From: Nymphaea colorata
Taxonomy: Eukaryota > Streptophyta > Magnoliopsida > Nymphaeales > Nymphaeaceae
Length of the DNA: 64,000 nucleotides
NCBI RefSeq assembly: GCF_008831285.2
Contig: NC_045138.2
Span: 43,765,115 to 43,829,114 of the forward strand
Direction: 5' to 3'
Shown: piece by piece, positions 25,301-40,300 of the stretch
Position numbering within the stretch: the first letter of the stretch is position 1
How the letters are laid out: each line of letters opens with the position of its first letter
Translations under genes and position numbers: made by a program
Notes under the pieces: model-generated
What the model was told of the DNA's origin: nothing
What the model saw: the letters and a program-made list of their open reading frames with translations, nothing else
The model's database searches: none

Positions 25301-28300
25301 CTTATTCACTATGTCTTTATATTCGAAAACAGCACATTATGTTTAGGATATATTGAAATACATTGGGGTGCATTTTACTTATCATTTATCTATTTTATCA
25401 GTACATGGCACAAATAATTTGTGATACATTCTTTATTCTGGTTAGTTTGCTTAACTTTATGTGTATAAATTGCCACTGTGGGTTGTGTAGTGGTGAACTA
25501 TTTGTCTATATCACTGAAGAATACACAAAAAATTTTCCTGTTCAAGTTAGTATTTCTTTTCTATATTTTGTGTCATCCACTGTTATTCTTGATAGAACAT
25601 TTTTAATTTTTTATGCAATGCAACAGGTTCAGGAACCAGAATTATCTGGTGTCAGCCATTTGTTAGTGGATGAAATACATGAAAGAGGAATTAATGAGGA
25701 CTTCCTGTTAATCATCTTACGTGATCTTCTTCCTCGGCGTCCAGATTTACGGCTTATTTTAATGAGTGCCACAATCAATGCTGAACATTTCTCCAAATAT
25801 TTTGGAAATTCTCCTACAATTCACATACCGGTGGCTACTAGAATATTTGGCAAGATCAAAGATTTTATTATTTCTATTCCAAAGTCCATTGTTCTTAACA
25901 ACGTTTCTTTCTCCTTTCCTTAGGGCTTCACTTTTCCAGTAAAGGAAGTGTTTCTAGAAGACTTGCTGGAAAAAACTCGTTACTGCATCAACGAGTCAGA
26001 ATCTGACAACTTTCAAGGAGCTGGTAGGAGAAGGAAACAGATGGAAGGGAAGAGAGATCCAGTGACTGATTTATTTGAGGTATTACTTTTCAGTTTTCCT
26101 ATCTTTTTCTCCTTGGAGAAGTTATTGCTAATGCAGCTAAATTAAAGGGTCCTATGATTAAATTTGCTGCTACTTTTACATGCTAGATGTCTTACCATCC
26201 CAATCTTCAGGTTGAGCCTATGCCCCATAGGTGCAAATATGTGCACCCAAGGTTGTAAACTGCACAATATAACATATATAGGCCAAAACAATAGGTAGAT
26301 ATGTTACGAAGCACAAAAAATTGTCAATTGAATTTTTTGTATTTGAAAGTACCAAGAAATAGAAAAATACAATAAAGAAAAAAAGGGAACAGAAGAAAGT
26401 TACCATACATAAGCATGAGCAAGTAGCAAACCAACAATCACTGGTTTCACATCCTCTCATCCTGATGGCATCATTAGTTTAACTCACTGTCACAAATATC
26501 GCGTTTATTCGAAAAAACATGATAAATAGGTTAAATATCCCTCAGCCGTATAAAACGTCAATAAAACGTGTCTTTTTTAAAAAGACACCAGAAAACAAAA
26601 AATGCGAAAAGACGTGTTTTTTTCGCGTTGTTTTTTTCGCGTTTTTTTGTGTTTTTTTTACTGGATGTTAGATTTTTTTTTTTTGGTGTTCAGCCAATCT
26701 GTGAGTTTCTGTCTTTTAAATGTATTAAATAAGAGAGTGGTGATTAACCAGAAAAGTAAACATAATAAAGAAGAGAGAGTGCTGAAAGGTGCATGTAGTA
26801 ATGAAGATTAGTTATGTAATAAAGAGGAGAGAGAGATGGAGAGGGAGAGAGAGCCCAGCTGCTCCTACGAAACCCTAGCCCATAGTTAATATAGCATTAA
26901 CTGCTTCATTTACTCAGCCTTCATATCATGCAGCTGAGTGAATTGGGTCTAGCATGGGGACCAACCAAATTTATTATTTCATAAATCCTACATATGGCTA
27001 TTATTTACTTTTAAGCTATGTGACACGGATACGGCAATCTGGGTCACGTACCAGCGTCGACACGCGGATCCCGACACGTGGACACGACAGGATACGTTTT
27101 GGATCGGGTCTGGGTCAGACCCGATCCAAACCACTTTCATAACCCGATTTTCTTTTTAATCCTCGTTTTCTTTTTACGCTTTACCCTCGAGGCGACAACA
27201 CAGTTCGAAAATGGCAGGTGACGGCGACGACCTCTTGCGACATGCGGTGGCATCCGACGACAGACAGGTAAGTGTTTTTTCTTTTTCTTTTCGATGTTAG
27301 AAGTTAGGGTTTCAACTTTCATTTGGGGATTTTTTAGATTGGGTATTTCTTGCCGATTTGGAGATGTTTTCGTTTGAAGATTGGACGGTTAATGATCCTA
27401 TTCTTCAATGCTATGTGCGATATTTTCTTTTTTTTGTTTGATTTTGGGATTTGTGGATTTTGCCGATTTGGGGATTTTGCGTTCGTTCTTGTAAGGTGGC
27501 CGTTGCAACAGTCACTAGAATGTGCCGGAGGTTGCTGCTATCATTGAGGACTGTTTTAAATTATTCAGAAATAAATCTGCGACTGCATGTTTATACTTTG
27601 TCAGTTTGTTGTATTGTTTTATTTCATCAATTTTGTGTTCATTATATGTTTTTTCCATCTTTTTATTATGTTTAATGTATTATGTTTAATTTTTTTGAAT
27701 ATAATATTCGCCATGTCCACTTGTCCTAAAATTTTGAAAATTGCCGTGTCCGCGTACCCGTACCCATAGGATACCCGTACCCATAGGATACCCGTACCCG
27801 TATCCGTGTGACATAGCTTTTAAGGTACTATTTTTCATCCACATCCTATCATGTTTATGATTTTATCTAATCATTTTACAATGTCTTATTATTAATTATT
27901 TATTTATTTTACTTTTATCTAATTTTTAAGATCTTTTTTAATTTATTAAAAAATTCCTGAGATTTTTTCAAGATATAACTTTACCGTGTTATACCCTAGA
28001 AATAACTCACCATATAATACGCGTACACAATATATGTGACAATGGTTTAACTTAAAATTCTAAATGTTACAAAAATATGATCAAACAATTTAACGTATAA
28101 ACATCGTGGCAATGGTGGGTCAGCATCTTTCTATGTGCTAGTTCTTCATCTTCATTTTTAGTGCTTGAAATTGCTAGGTCTATGTTATCTAAATTTAGCA
28201 ATTTTGTTTACATACTTGAGACGTGGAGGAGATGATAGCATAAGAAGTTGCTTAAGAGGCCATGTCGAACTTGCCACAAGCAACAATGAAATTCCTTAGT

Positions 28301-31300
28301 CCACTAGGAATTATACATTTACATGGTGGGACATGGTACCATAAGAAGTTCCTCAAGAGGACATCGGCAATTTGGCAACTTGCCACAAGCAACATGAAAT
28401 TCCTCAACTTCAACCAGTGCAATGCTTTGCAAGGACAACAAGAATGACCTTGGTATCACACACACACACACACGGTTGAGAGAGGGTGTCACACCCCAAC
28501 CTTTTGACCCTCAAATAAATTTCTTTCTAAACATAAAACATTAAGATGCGACGACACAACAATTCAAAAGGAAATGAGCCATGCAATTCAAAACCATGGG
28601 GTAACTTTCCATTATATAATCAATTTCTTTCATACAAAAATCACGTCAACACATATGACAAAAATGCCCCAAACCACACCTTTGATGCCTAACAAAAACA
28701 AGACATCAAAGAGACCAAAACATGATGCGCTAGCACTACAAAAGACCCAAAACCTCCTAAGTAGGATGCGAGTTCAACCATTTGATCAACCTGCTGCCCT
28801 GGGTCCGCCAAAACCTGAAAAATATAGACTTAGCATTCGCAGTATAGCAACAAGCCAGACAAATCCCTAACCCTCTAAGGTAAGAGCTCAAATATGGGAT
28901 ATAACAATTACAAAAGCAAATCACTATCATGTCGTGATAGGGCGTACAGTCACAAGACTTATCATGAAAGCCCCTCACATATACCACGACATGTAAAGGT
29001 CTCTCAATGGCCACACAAAACACACTTAACAATCACATTCACTTCATTTACATACACTTTATTCACATTCCTTTCATTTACATTAGCTTTAGTGAATTTA
29101 CAGTTCCTGTGGGTGCAAAACACAGGCACGTGCACACCGCGGGCGGCCTACAGTCGGGAGACAACCCCCGTGGTGGCCTGAAACAATATGGATCCATTCA
29201 CGCTGCAGCGGAAGAGCACTCGTCCATGGATGTGTGAATTCCAAGGAGAGATACTCAACCTTCCCTAGGACACCCAGTTTGGGAAGGCGGGAGCCCAACG
29301 CTCCAAGCACATCACACAACAATACCCTGGGGCCTTGCATCGCCTGCGCTTCGAACAGACGAGACCAGTGGCGAAGGCAAGACAACTCCCAAACACATTG
29401 TCACAACCCACTAGCCTCTCATCTCTTATTCTTACTTAACATTATAGAAACACATTCACAAAATGACCGGTTAGCTCATGAGGTTGGTTCACTCCACGAG
29501 TGCACCCATATCTCCAAATGCCTCCACACGAGGGCTACACATATAGCTACATTCTTAGCTAGCCGTCATACAATATGGGTACAACTACCCTTCAATCTCA
29601 TTCAATTGCATTATTGCCCACTGCAATACATATGCAACAAATCACAACATTCACATTCATCAAAATTCACATTTATCAAAAGCATAAATCACATCTTTCA
29701 AAACTTAGTCAAATCCCAGAGAGTAGTCTCGATCCGTGATGGCTCGTAGCTGTCTTATGCAATTATTATTCTATGATGCTCTCTAATGCACAATCGGGGT
29801 CGAGGAGATCCTCGACTCGATACCCCACCTCATCTGTCCTAAACAGTTATTAATTCTAGCATGCACATGCAGTTGCATAGTAATTTTCAAAACAAAAGTT
29901 ATCACATAAGCATTCAATTCCCATGTATACATTCATTCAATTACATCACAATCATTCAATCACATCACAATCACAGGATCCAATGATCATGAAAACACAC
30001 ATTCAAAAGTTGGCCCTATGCAGGGATTTGCCTGGAATGCTGCCATACTTATCGTGCGTTCACAAAACACTCAAAACGCCTCGAGCTTCGAATCTGGTCG
30101 CTCAAGGTCTACTGGATGTGCCCGGTGTACCTGCATCACAATCAAACGATAAGTTCTCTACTTGCTTCGCTTTACAATCTATACAAATATGAAACATAAC
30201 CATTGAGGTATGTCAGCGCCTCAAGAGGGTGTTGACGGGTAGTGTCGACCCACAAAGCCTTCCAATAGGCCTCTTCCCAACTCTTTGAGGTTGCAACCAA
30301 CATCTAAACTCAAAGCTTCTATCACTAACACACTTTTCACTTTCTTTCCTTAGTTGAGGTGTCTTCCCAATAATTACACTCAACTTACATGCTCTTTCCC
30401 AAGCAACAACGCAATATGCCCATTGACAATAGCATGTGCCACGTGTTTAGTAAAACAGTTCTAAATCTTCTCAACCACATCACATCTCTACCATGTTTCC
30501 AAATAGCTTCGAGAATCAACTTATCATGCTGAAAAGGTTATTATAAGCATGGATCATTGCCTCTCCAAAACAATCCTAGACTCTCCCCAAAAAGCAAAGT
30601 CGCTAGCATATATCTTAAAGTCATCAATACTTAATTCTAGCATCCTCAATCAATAATTATACATGTTCCAACAGAAAATATTCAACAATCTAGGTTCGAT
30701 TAGGCCTTGCTCACCCCAATTTTAGAGTCTTAGCTGCTGCAGTCCTCCCGGCAGCCACCTCACGAGTTCGAGTGATCCTCAAGCGGCTAAAATCCTTCAA
30801 TGCTGCCACCACCAATGCCTTCTAGTCACTGTTATGAGGGAAGAACGCGTCCCCAAATTGCAATCCAATCCAACAACTACAAGAGAATCAAAATCGGCGA
30901 AAAGGAGGTTTAAGAGAGGGGTCTGCCGTTAGAAGAGGCCCACGGTAGTTGTAAAAGGGGGCTGTGCGAGAGGGAAAGGGCGTGGGCAGAGGGGTGAGAG
31001 TGCTCGGTTGAGAGGGCTGGCGGTAAAAAGGGGGGGGAATCGAGTGGGGGAAATGGGGGAGATGGAGAGGAGGAGACGGGGGGAGAGAGAGCTCAAGCAG
31101 AGAGAGAGAGAGCGCGCGGCAGAAGAAGGGCGTTGTCAGAGGGAGAGGGTTACACAAGAGGGAGGAGGAGAAAAAGAAGAAGGAAGAGGCCAAGGGGGAC
31201 CGACAGACTCACCTGCGCGCCGCCACCGTCGCCGTTCACGTTCGTCGCCCTTCACCAACCTCCGTCTTCTTCTCTACGTTGGCAAGAGTGGCAACGAAGG

Positions 31301-34300
31301 GGGAGCCAAGAGGAAGACAAGGGAGAAGAGGGAAGGATGAGGGAGAAGATGCGAGAGAAGAGCCCCTCGCACGACGGGCTCTTCATGCGACTGGTTTCGG
31401 GTCTGGGTCTGGACCCGCTCCAGCCCGACCTGAAAACATAAAGCGTTACAGAGGGCACTCTCTATAATAATTTTAGATATCAGCTGATTTGCCGCAGTCT
31501 AAATGGGCAAAAAGTAGAGAGGAGGAAGAAGATGAGTGCTGAATGGTTTGGAGTGACAACAACAAAGCATGCCTCCCAAACCTATTTTTATTAATTTGAC
31601 AACTTTACACCAATGACTAAAATATAATAATAGAGCATGAATATTACAAACATGCCATTGATTACACACCCAAAAAAATAAGAGAAACAATAGATGCATG
31701 CACAATGGATGTGCGCTTGTTCGTCAACGTGCATGTGGATTTGGTTCCATATCCAGACATGTGTTTTACTACCCTCCCTCAGTTGTAGTTGGTCTTTGAT
31801 AATTGATAAACTTGCTCCTCAATAACCAAAATTGTTGACGTGTCAAGCCTTTCGTGAATAAATCTGCCACTTTATTCTTCCGTCCTTACATGGTGTGGTT
31901 CTGTCTCCTCCATCTCAACTTTCTGCCGTGTAAAATGTTGATCAATCTCAATATATTTTGTCCTGTTGTGCTGAATGAGATTGAATGCAATGCTGATTAT
32001 ACTCTGATTGTCACATATGACTCTATATTGTGCAATAACCTCCTAGATCACTTAATTAGTGTCCAATCCATGTAACTTCGGTGTTGGCTGCCAGCCTGCC
32101 ACTGTTTGTCTATATTTAGCCTTAGTGCTTGACTGCACCTTTGCCTTTGTTTCCTACTACTCAAAGATGCTAAATTGTTTCCAACGAATACACAGTAGCC
32201 AGAAACTAACTGTTTTGATCTGGATGTCCAGCTCAATCCACATTAGTATTAGTGATAAGTTCATGTCCTTGATTCACACATTTATTTTTAGAATATACAA
32301 GCCTGTCTGCCATTGTTCCTTTCAAGTAATATAAAATGTATGTCACAACCTCCATGCAACCCTCTCTTGGGGCGTGCATGCACTGACACCTGGTTGACAA
32401 CATAAACAATGTCAGGTCTAGTAAAAGTAAGATACTGCCACATCGCTACCATATTCTAGTATCTGGTAGTTTGGCACAAAGTTCTCCATCTTTAGCATTC
32501 CAACCTCTGATCTAATGTACTTAAGATATTTACCAGCTTGCAATTTGACATTCCCGCTCTTTCTAGAAGATCTAACGTATACTTCTAGTGCATAAGAGCC
32601 AATAACTCTCCTTGTCTATCAACTTTTACACCTAGAAAGTATCTCAACTCTCCTAAATCCTTTATGTTGAATGCCTTCATTAAGAACTATCTTACTTCAT
32701 GCTCATGATCATTAGAACTTCTAGTTACATCAACCTATATGCAAAGAAGAGTAAAAACGTCTTTCTCCTAGTAAATAAAAAGAGACGGATCTAGAGAACA
32801 CCTTACAAACCATAATTTTTAATTTGTAGGGAGAAACTTTGAAACCAATAACAAGATGCCTGATTCAATCCATACAAAGATTTTTTAAGCTTCAGACACC
32901 CATATAGTAGGATCCTTCTCAACGTATTCAAAAGCTGCTCCATATAAACTTCCGTCTTTAAATCTCCATGTAAAAATGCTTTTTGGTGTCCATTGACTCA
33001 GTTTGCACCTTCAGTTGACTGCTAAGGATATGACCACATGAATAGATTATAGTGCCCATTTTCACCACTGGGCTAAAGGTCTCATCATTGTCTTCACCAT
33101 ACTATTGTGTGAAGCCTCGAGCCATAAATTGAGCCTTTGTACCTATCAATATTCCCATAGGGTTTTATTCCTTTTTTTTTTTGGAAGATCCATTTTGAAT
33201 CAACTACATTCTTTTCTTGCGGCCCTAGAACCACTTCCCGAGTGCAACATTCATGAAGGGCCTCCATAGGATGTTTAACCCGAACTAATTCTCGAACTAA
33301 GTCACTAGAAGTTCCCCCTATATTTGTTTATCTTGTATCTTTGTTTTCTAGTGTAAACTCATCCTGAAAACCGTTTTGTGTAAGATGATTCTGTGTTTAT
33401 TTGAGGCTCATCTTCTTTCTTGTTAGTGTCAGAAGCGTGGTGAGTCTCCTGCCATCCTTTACTTGCATTAGCAAAAAGATTTGCACCTAGCCACAGGTCA
33501 TATACTTCTTTTGTGCTAAAAGGCAACTGCTCGGGGCCATATGCCTCAAAGTTTTGCTTATCAAAAACGATGTTCCTGGAAGCCCTGATGTGCTTTGTAG
33601 CTGGATCATAGCATCTATACCTCTTGTAGTCATCCGCATATCCTATGAATTGGCACTTAGCAGCCTTATCCTAAAACTTATTTCTTAGATGAATTAATAT
33701 GCAGATGGTAGATACAACCAAAAACACGTAACTCATCATAAAACAAATGCTATTCAGATAAAATATAATATTCTGATTTTTGCTCCAAAGTTGACATGGG
33801 AAGATGGTTTATAAAATGAACTGCAGTGTGAAAAGCTTATGTCCATAGATGGACGGGCACTTAGCTGTCATGTCAAATGCACATCGCACTTTCAATTACA
33901 TGTCTATGCTTCCTCTCCACAATCCCGTTTTGTTGCAGAGTATGTAGGCAAAAAACATGCCGACTTATCCCGTTATCTCGAAGTAAATTCATTCGATGAA
34001 TATGTTCCTTACCATCACAGTGCATGTGCATGAGATTATAGGAAAGCTTAGTCCCAACCATAAAGTAAAAAGTTCGAAATATTTGAAATACTCCATGCTT
34101 ATGTTTCATGAAGTTTATCCAAGTATGTCGGGAGTGAGAATTGATGAAAACAACATAGTAACAACTTCTAGATAGAGAAGGAATAGGGCAGATATTCAAA
34201 CATCAAAACAAAGGATTTCAAATGTCTTAAAAGCTCATTAATAACATGGAAAGGAAGAACATAACTTTTGTAAAGTTCTCAATTTGAACAACTTTTATTT

Positions 34301-37300
34301 TAAGAAAAGGGCAAACTAGACTTTGGAATAAGGCTGTTAGATATAAGTTTTTTAATGGACACCCCATTACGATGACCCAAAGGACCATGCCAAATGTCTA
34401 TCTTATTACAACAAGATGACTCACAAGCCTCTGATGAAAAAGAAGTTGGTGTTCTGAAGAAGGCACTGAAAAGAGGACTGCATGGATGACGACATTGAAG
34501 AAGACAACATGGACGAGTTCAGCTAAGGAACTGAGACCGATGGTATCTTCTTGATGACATACGCATTTGCTCATCACTCCCCATAAGTGAATGTATCCTT
34601 TGTTCATTGATCCTTAAGGGCGTGTTTGTCGAGCATGGAATCCGCTGTTCAAGTAGGTTCAAATCCAGTTTTTCGAACACCTCCAGACAAATGTAGGATT
34701 GAAATCCCGGTTTTCCATTTTAAAACCAGGATGACGGTCTCTAGATTTTAATCCATCCATGGGGGGTGGGATCAAAATCCTTGGAAGAATTTTCGGCCCG
34801 TTAGGGCTTGCATGTGTCTGTTTTTTCTTTGTCTGCTTCCAAATCAGAGCTCCCTGTGCAAGATGCCGATCGCACCTCCATCGTTGCAGACCATTTTCGC
34901 TCTTGCTGCTGGTAGCCATCACTAGTCAGAATCAATGAGCTTTTCTTTTAATCTAAGAAAAACCCTAGAACAAAGAACAAAACATAAAGAGTGATGGCTC
35001 TCTCTCACTCTTTCTCTCTCTATCTGCTTGAAGCAAGATCAGCGATTGGGGAGGGGGAGGAGGGAGTAGGCTCTAACCTGTCTGTGTCTCTCCCCACCAG
35101 AGATTTCCTTTTTGTGCTTTGCTAAAAATCTTTCCTTAACTGGGAAGACGATTTCTGTAGGGTTTTGGTGGCAGTGACATTGACAACATTGAACATGACA
35201 TGTCTCTCCTTTCCCTTTCTTTAATGGGTGGAATATCAATGACATGAAGGTAGGTGGCTTGTCAATGAGATTTTCTTTTTGAAAAAATTGTTATATAACA
35301 ACTTTTATAACATTCCAATTTTTTTTCTAAACATTCAACAAACACTGGATAGACATGCTGGAGTGCATGGAGAATCTCATGTCCTCCTTGTCCAAACCTT
35401 CTTGACCTTTACCACCTTGGTTTCCTTCACTTCCTTGTCCAAAACCTATAGAAGTCTCTATAGCAAGTATTGAATGAGAATTAGTTAATCATTTTAATCT
35501 GCTATCTACGTCATAGTATTCTCATGTTGGATAAGCTTTGCTTGCAGTTCTTCAAAGGTGGGCACCTGTGGAAGATGATGCTGGAGTGTCATAGTGAGCA
35601 TGTCAAAATCAGACCCTAAGCCATTAATAAGATACTGTACTTTGTCTTCGTTGGAAATACCACTGCCAATAACAACCAATTGATTGGTGATTCCCTTCAT
35701 ACGTCTCCATATACTCCATGTCTGATGTTGAACCTTTCTTCAAATTCTGGGAGTCCTTTTTCAAGAATAGGACACATGTCTCTGATACCATATAAGAACT
35801 TTAAATATCAGATATATTGATTCACTGTAGTCTGAATGCACAAAAAATAATGAAGAGGAAGAAGAGTGTTGAATGGTTTGGGGTGGTGATGCAGACCTTC
35901 CCACCAGGAGGCCGAGAACTAGGGCCAGCACGGCCAAGCAAGGCTGATAAGATTAGAAAGAATAATCTTTGATTAACCTCGAAATCTGCCCTAACTCCTC
36001 TTTATATAGACTAGAGGAGAGAGAGAAGTTACAAGAGAAACATCTAAAGGAAAAGTTATTACAAAAGTACCCTCTTAAACCTAAAACTGAATATAAACAC
36101 ATCTTAACACTCCCCCTCAAGTTGGAGCGTATATGTCAAATAGGCTCAACTTGGAACAGCAGCTTTGGAATGGTCCCCTTGCAAGAGCCTTAGTAAAGAT
36201 ATCAGCCGTTTGCTACTTACAAACCCCTTTTGAATCATGTCTCTAGTATAGTGGCAATCTACTTCAACATGCTTGGTTCTTTCATGAAAAGCCGGATTAT
36301 TAGCAATAAACAGTGCAGCTTTGTTATCACATAACAGTTGCATAGGAAGAGGCACTTCGACAGTAAGATCCAACATCAGGGATCTAACCCACATAACTTC
36401 AGCAGTACCCTGAGCCATAGCTCTATACTCAGATTCTGCACTTGATCTGGCAACCACAGTTTGCTTCTTACTCTTCCATGTAACCAAGTTGGATCCAATA
36501 AACACACAAAATCCAGTAGTGGATTTTCTGTCTGAGGGGCATCCTGCATAGTCGGCATCAACATACACAGATATAGTGAGTGAGGTACCATTCTGAAAGA
36601 AGAGTCCCGTTCCTGGTGAATTCTTTAGATACCTAAGAATCATCATAGCAGCATCCCAATGAACTTTCTTGGGCTTATCCATAAATTGACTCACTCTGCT
36701 AACAGCATAGGCAATGTCAGGTCGAGTAACAGTGATGTATAGGAGCTTCCCAACAATCCCTCTATACTGTCTTGCATCAACATCTTCAGTATCATCATCA
36801 TACAAGCGGGTATTGATATCCATAGGCGTGGATGCAGGCCGACACCCCAGCATCCCTGTCTCTTGCAAAACATCAGTAACGTATTTCCTCTGGCACATGA
36901 TAAGGCCCTTTTGATTTCTGGCAAACTCAATACCAAGGAAATAACGTAGTTCACCAAGGTCCTTGGTGACAAAGTGTTGTCCAAGGACATCCTTGATGTT
37001 GGAAATCCCCTGATCATCATCCCCTGTAACAATGATATCATCAACATAAACAAGAACTATCACCGTACCTGTAGAAGTCTTCTTGACAAAGAGGGAATGG
37101 TCGGCCGAAGAACGTCTGAAGCCCTCATTCTCAATATTCTCTGACAATTTCTGAAACCAAGCTCGAGGACTCTGTTTCAGACCATAAATCGCCTTTCGCA
37201 ATCTGCACACTTTCTGACACTCCCCCTCAGCAACAAACCCTGGTGGTTGCTGCATATACACTTCTTCATGTAAGTCACCATAGAGAAAGGCATTTTTGAC

Positions 37301-40300
37301 ATCAAGCTGTGAGAGGGACCAATTCTTGCTGACAGCCACAGCAAGGAGAATCCGTAAGGAAGCATGTCGTGCCACAGGAGAGAAGGTATCATAATAATCA
37401 ACCCCATAAGTTTGGGTATAGCCTTTTGCAACCAGACGAGCCTTATATCTGTCAATACTGCCATCTGCTCGGTATTTGATAGTAAAGACCCATCTGCAAC
37501 CAACAATGGCTGCATCAACTGAAGGAGTAACAAGGGTCCAGGTGCCTCTAGACTGAAGAGCATCCATCTCTTCTTGCATAGCCGCTGCCCATTTGGGATC
37601 AGAGAGAGCATCCATGGGATTCTGTGGAAGAGCAATAGCCGACAGCCCCTTGACAAACTGTCGGTACATAGGGGTGAGTCTATCCATGGATAAATGACCA
37701 GAGATAGGATGCAAAGTGCAACTGCGTTTGCCTTTCCTTTGAGCAATGGGCACATCAAGTTCATTAGGAGCAGGAACATGCTCGTGACATACTCCTATGT
37801 CATCATTACATAAAACATTGTCAGTTGAGTTTGTGTCAGGAATTACCTTGGGCGTGCTGGGTGAAGGCACAGGTGCACATTGAACAGGCGCAGCAGGCTT
37901 AGTACGACGATGGTAGACAGCCCCAAAACGTGGATCAACTGGGTTTGGACAACTCATGAGAGGTAGAGGAAATTGGACTTCATCATTTAATGCAGGCGCC
38001 CTTAATTGAGTTCCATTTGGGGAGAAGAAAGAGGTTGATTCAAAAAATGTAACATCAGCACTCACATAATACCGACGAGTAGAAGGATCATAACATCGAT
38101 ATCCCTTTTGAGTGCGGGAATAACCAACAAAGATCGTTTTGATGGCCCGAGGAGACAACTTATCTCGCCCAGGACCAAGCAACTGAACAAAGGCAACACA
38201 TCCAAAAACACGAGGTGGAACAGAAAACAAGTCTCTGTCAGGAAAGAGGACAGAGATAGGAATAAGGTCTCCCAACACAGATGACGGCATACGATTAATA
38301 AGATAGCATGCTGTGAGAACAGCATCGCCCCAGTAAGAATGGGGAACATGGCTATGTATGATAATGGTTCTGGCAACATCAAGAATATGACGGTGTTTCC
38401 GTTCAGCAACCCCATTTTGTTGGGAGGTATAGGCACAAGAAGTTTGGTGGATGATACCCTTATCCCTGAAAAATTGTTCCAAAGAGGAAGCACAGAACTC
38501 AAGAGCATTGTCAGAGCGCACAATTTTGACACAAGTATCAAACTGAGTCAGAATTTCATTGATAAAATTTTTGATTACATGACCCACTTCAGATTTATGC
38601 TTCATAAGAAAAACCCAACTAACACGACTATAGTCATCGACAGCAACAAGATAATATCGATGACCTTGAAGAGCAGGTGTACGACTCGGACCCCAAACAT
38701 CAAAATGAAGTAACTCAAACACAGAATGGCTACTTCGACTGGGCCGCGGAGGAAAGGATGACCTATGGTGTTTGCCCAACTGACAAGACTCGCATTGAAA
38801 AGAAGACTTGGGAGACAGCTGAGGAAGAACATGCAGCAGTTTCTGAAACGGTAGATGTCCAAAACGTAAATGCCAAGTATAAGCCGAGGATGAGGACGAC
38901 CCTGCAGAGGTAGATCCAGCAAAGGGAAAGGGATGCACTAGCCTGTAAAGACCTCCCTGTTCACGGCCACTGCCAATCACCCTGCCCGTCAGTATATCCT
39001 GAAACACAAGAGAAGAGGAGTCAAATATCGCACGACAGTTTAAATCTCTGGTAATCTGACTGATAGATAGTAGGCTATGTGGGAATTCTGGTGCATGAAG
39101 AACATGTTGCAATGGTAATGATGAAGTAAGTTGGACCTCTCCAAGTCCAACAACGGGAGAATATTTGCCATCTGCTAGAATAACCGAGCGACCAGGTGGA
39201 GTAGGGACATAAGAAGTAAACTGTGCCTTGTCTCCACAGAGATGTGTCGATGCACCCGAATCAATGAGCCAATCTGTAGTGTCAGAATACATACCAGATG
39301 AAGATGCACTGGCAGCAGTAGTGATAGTAGAGGTGGTCGGATCAGGAGCTTGTTGAGGTCTATCTCCAATCAAGTGTCTCAACTGAGAGATAATATCATC
39401 TGCACGTAACTCACTGGAGGAAACAGGATGTTGAGTCTTAGGCTGCTCTGGAGAATCAGTAAAAACAGTCTGATTGGCAACAGCTGGACGACCATGTTTC
39501 TGCCAACACTTATCCACAGTGTGACCAATGCGATGACAAAACTGACATACTGGGCGCGAAGGGGTATTGCCACGGCCACGGTATCCTCGTCCTCTGGCAA
39601 AGAGGGACCCACCTCTGCCACGAGTAGCAAGCATAGCAGAAGTGGTATCAAGAACAGTCGATGAAGGGATTGGAATTCTGCTTAGCCTACTATAAGCTTC
39701 ATCAATAGGAGGAATCGAGGGACTAGTGAGCATCTGATTCTTTGCTGATTCATAAACAGAGTCTAATCCAGACAGAAATACTCCGACCATAAGCATATCT
39801 CTGTATGCCTTCTGTTGCTCACACTTACATGCAGGAAAGTAACTGTTTAGTCTCTCAAACATGGACTTGAGACTAGAATAATAAGTATGTAGAGGGCGAC
39901 CATCTTGGCGCATCTGATGAATATCATGATGAAGCTGCATAATTCTGGTTTCATTCCTTGCTTGTGAATAGGTGGCTGCAAGGGAATCCCACATATCCTT
40001 TGCACTTTCCTTATGCAGGACTTCATTGGCAATGTCTTGAGTAAGAGTACCAACAATCCATACCATAACCAACGAATTATCTTTAAACCAAGTAGTATAT
40101 TTTCCTACCTTCTGTACGGGCTCGGGCTCCAATATAAGATGTTCCTTCTCATGAGCGATCAAGGTTCTTTTTACTTGCATGGCCCACATCTCGTAATTAC
40201 CCCCATCCATTTTGGTGATAAAGCTGGAAAATGGGGAACTCTTCATCTCTCCCGACGACACAAAGGAAGAGGTATTAGCGCCGCTGCTAATTTCAGATAT

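Noticed and set aside
25363-25626. Open sequence running into helicase exon 7
   Set aside because: It is T-rich intron DNA before a good acceptor at 25625-25626; exon 6 joins exon 7 exactly in frame without it.
26480-26670. TTTTTCGCG and AAACGTGTC motifs as a transposon end
   Set aside because: No matching inverted end or target duplication could be found, so it is left unannotated.
28239-28402. Repeated segments that could suggest a CRISPR-like array
   Set aside because: Only two imperfect copies in a plant intron, with no regular spacers.
31463-31771. Copia C as two independent elements because its right LTR is in two places
   Set aside because: The pieces 35791-35886 and 44288-44401 join across the GGTGG duplication of solo LTR D, and the outer CTCTC duplication closes the element.
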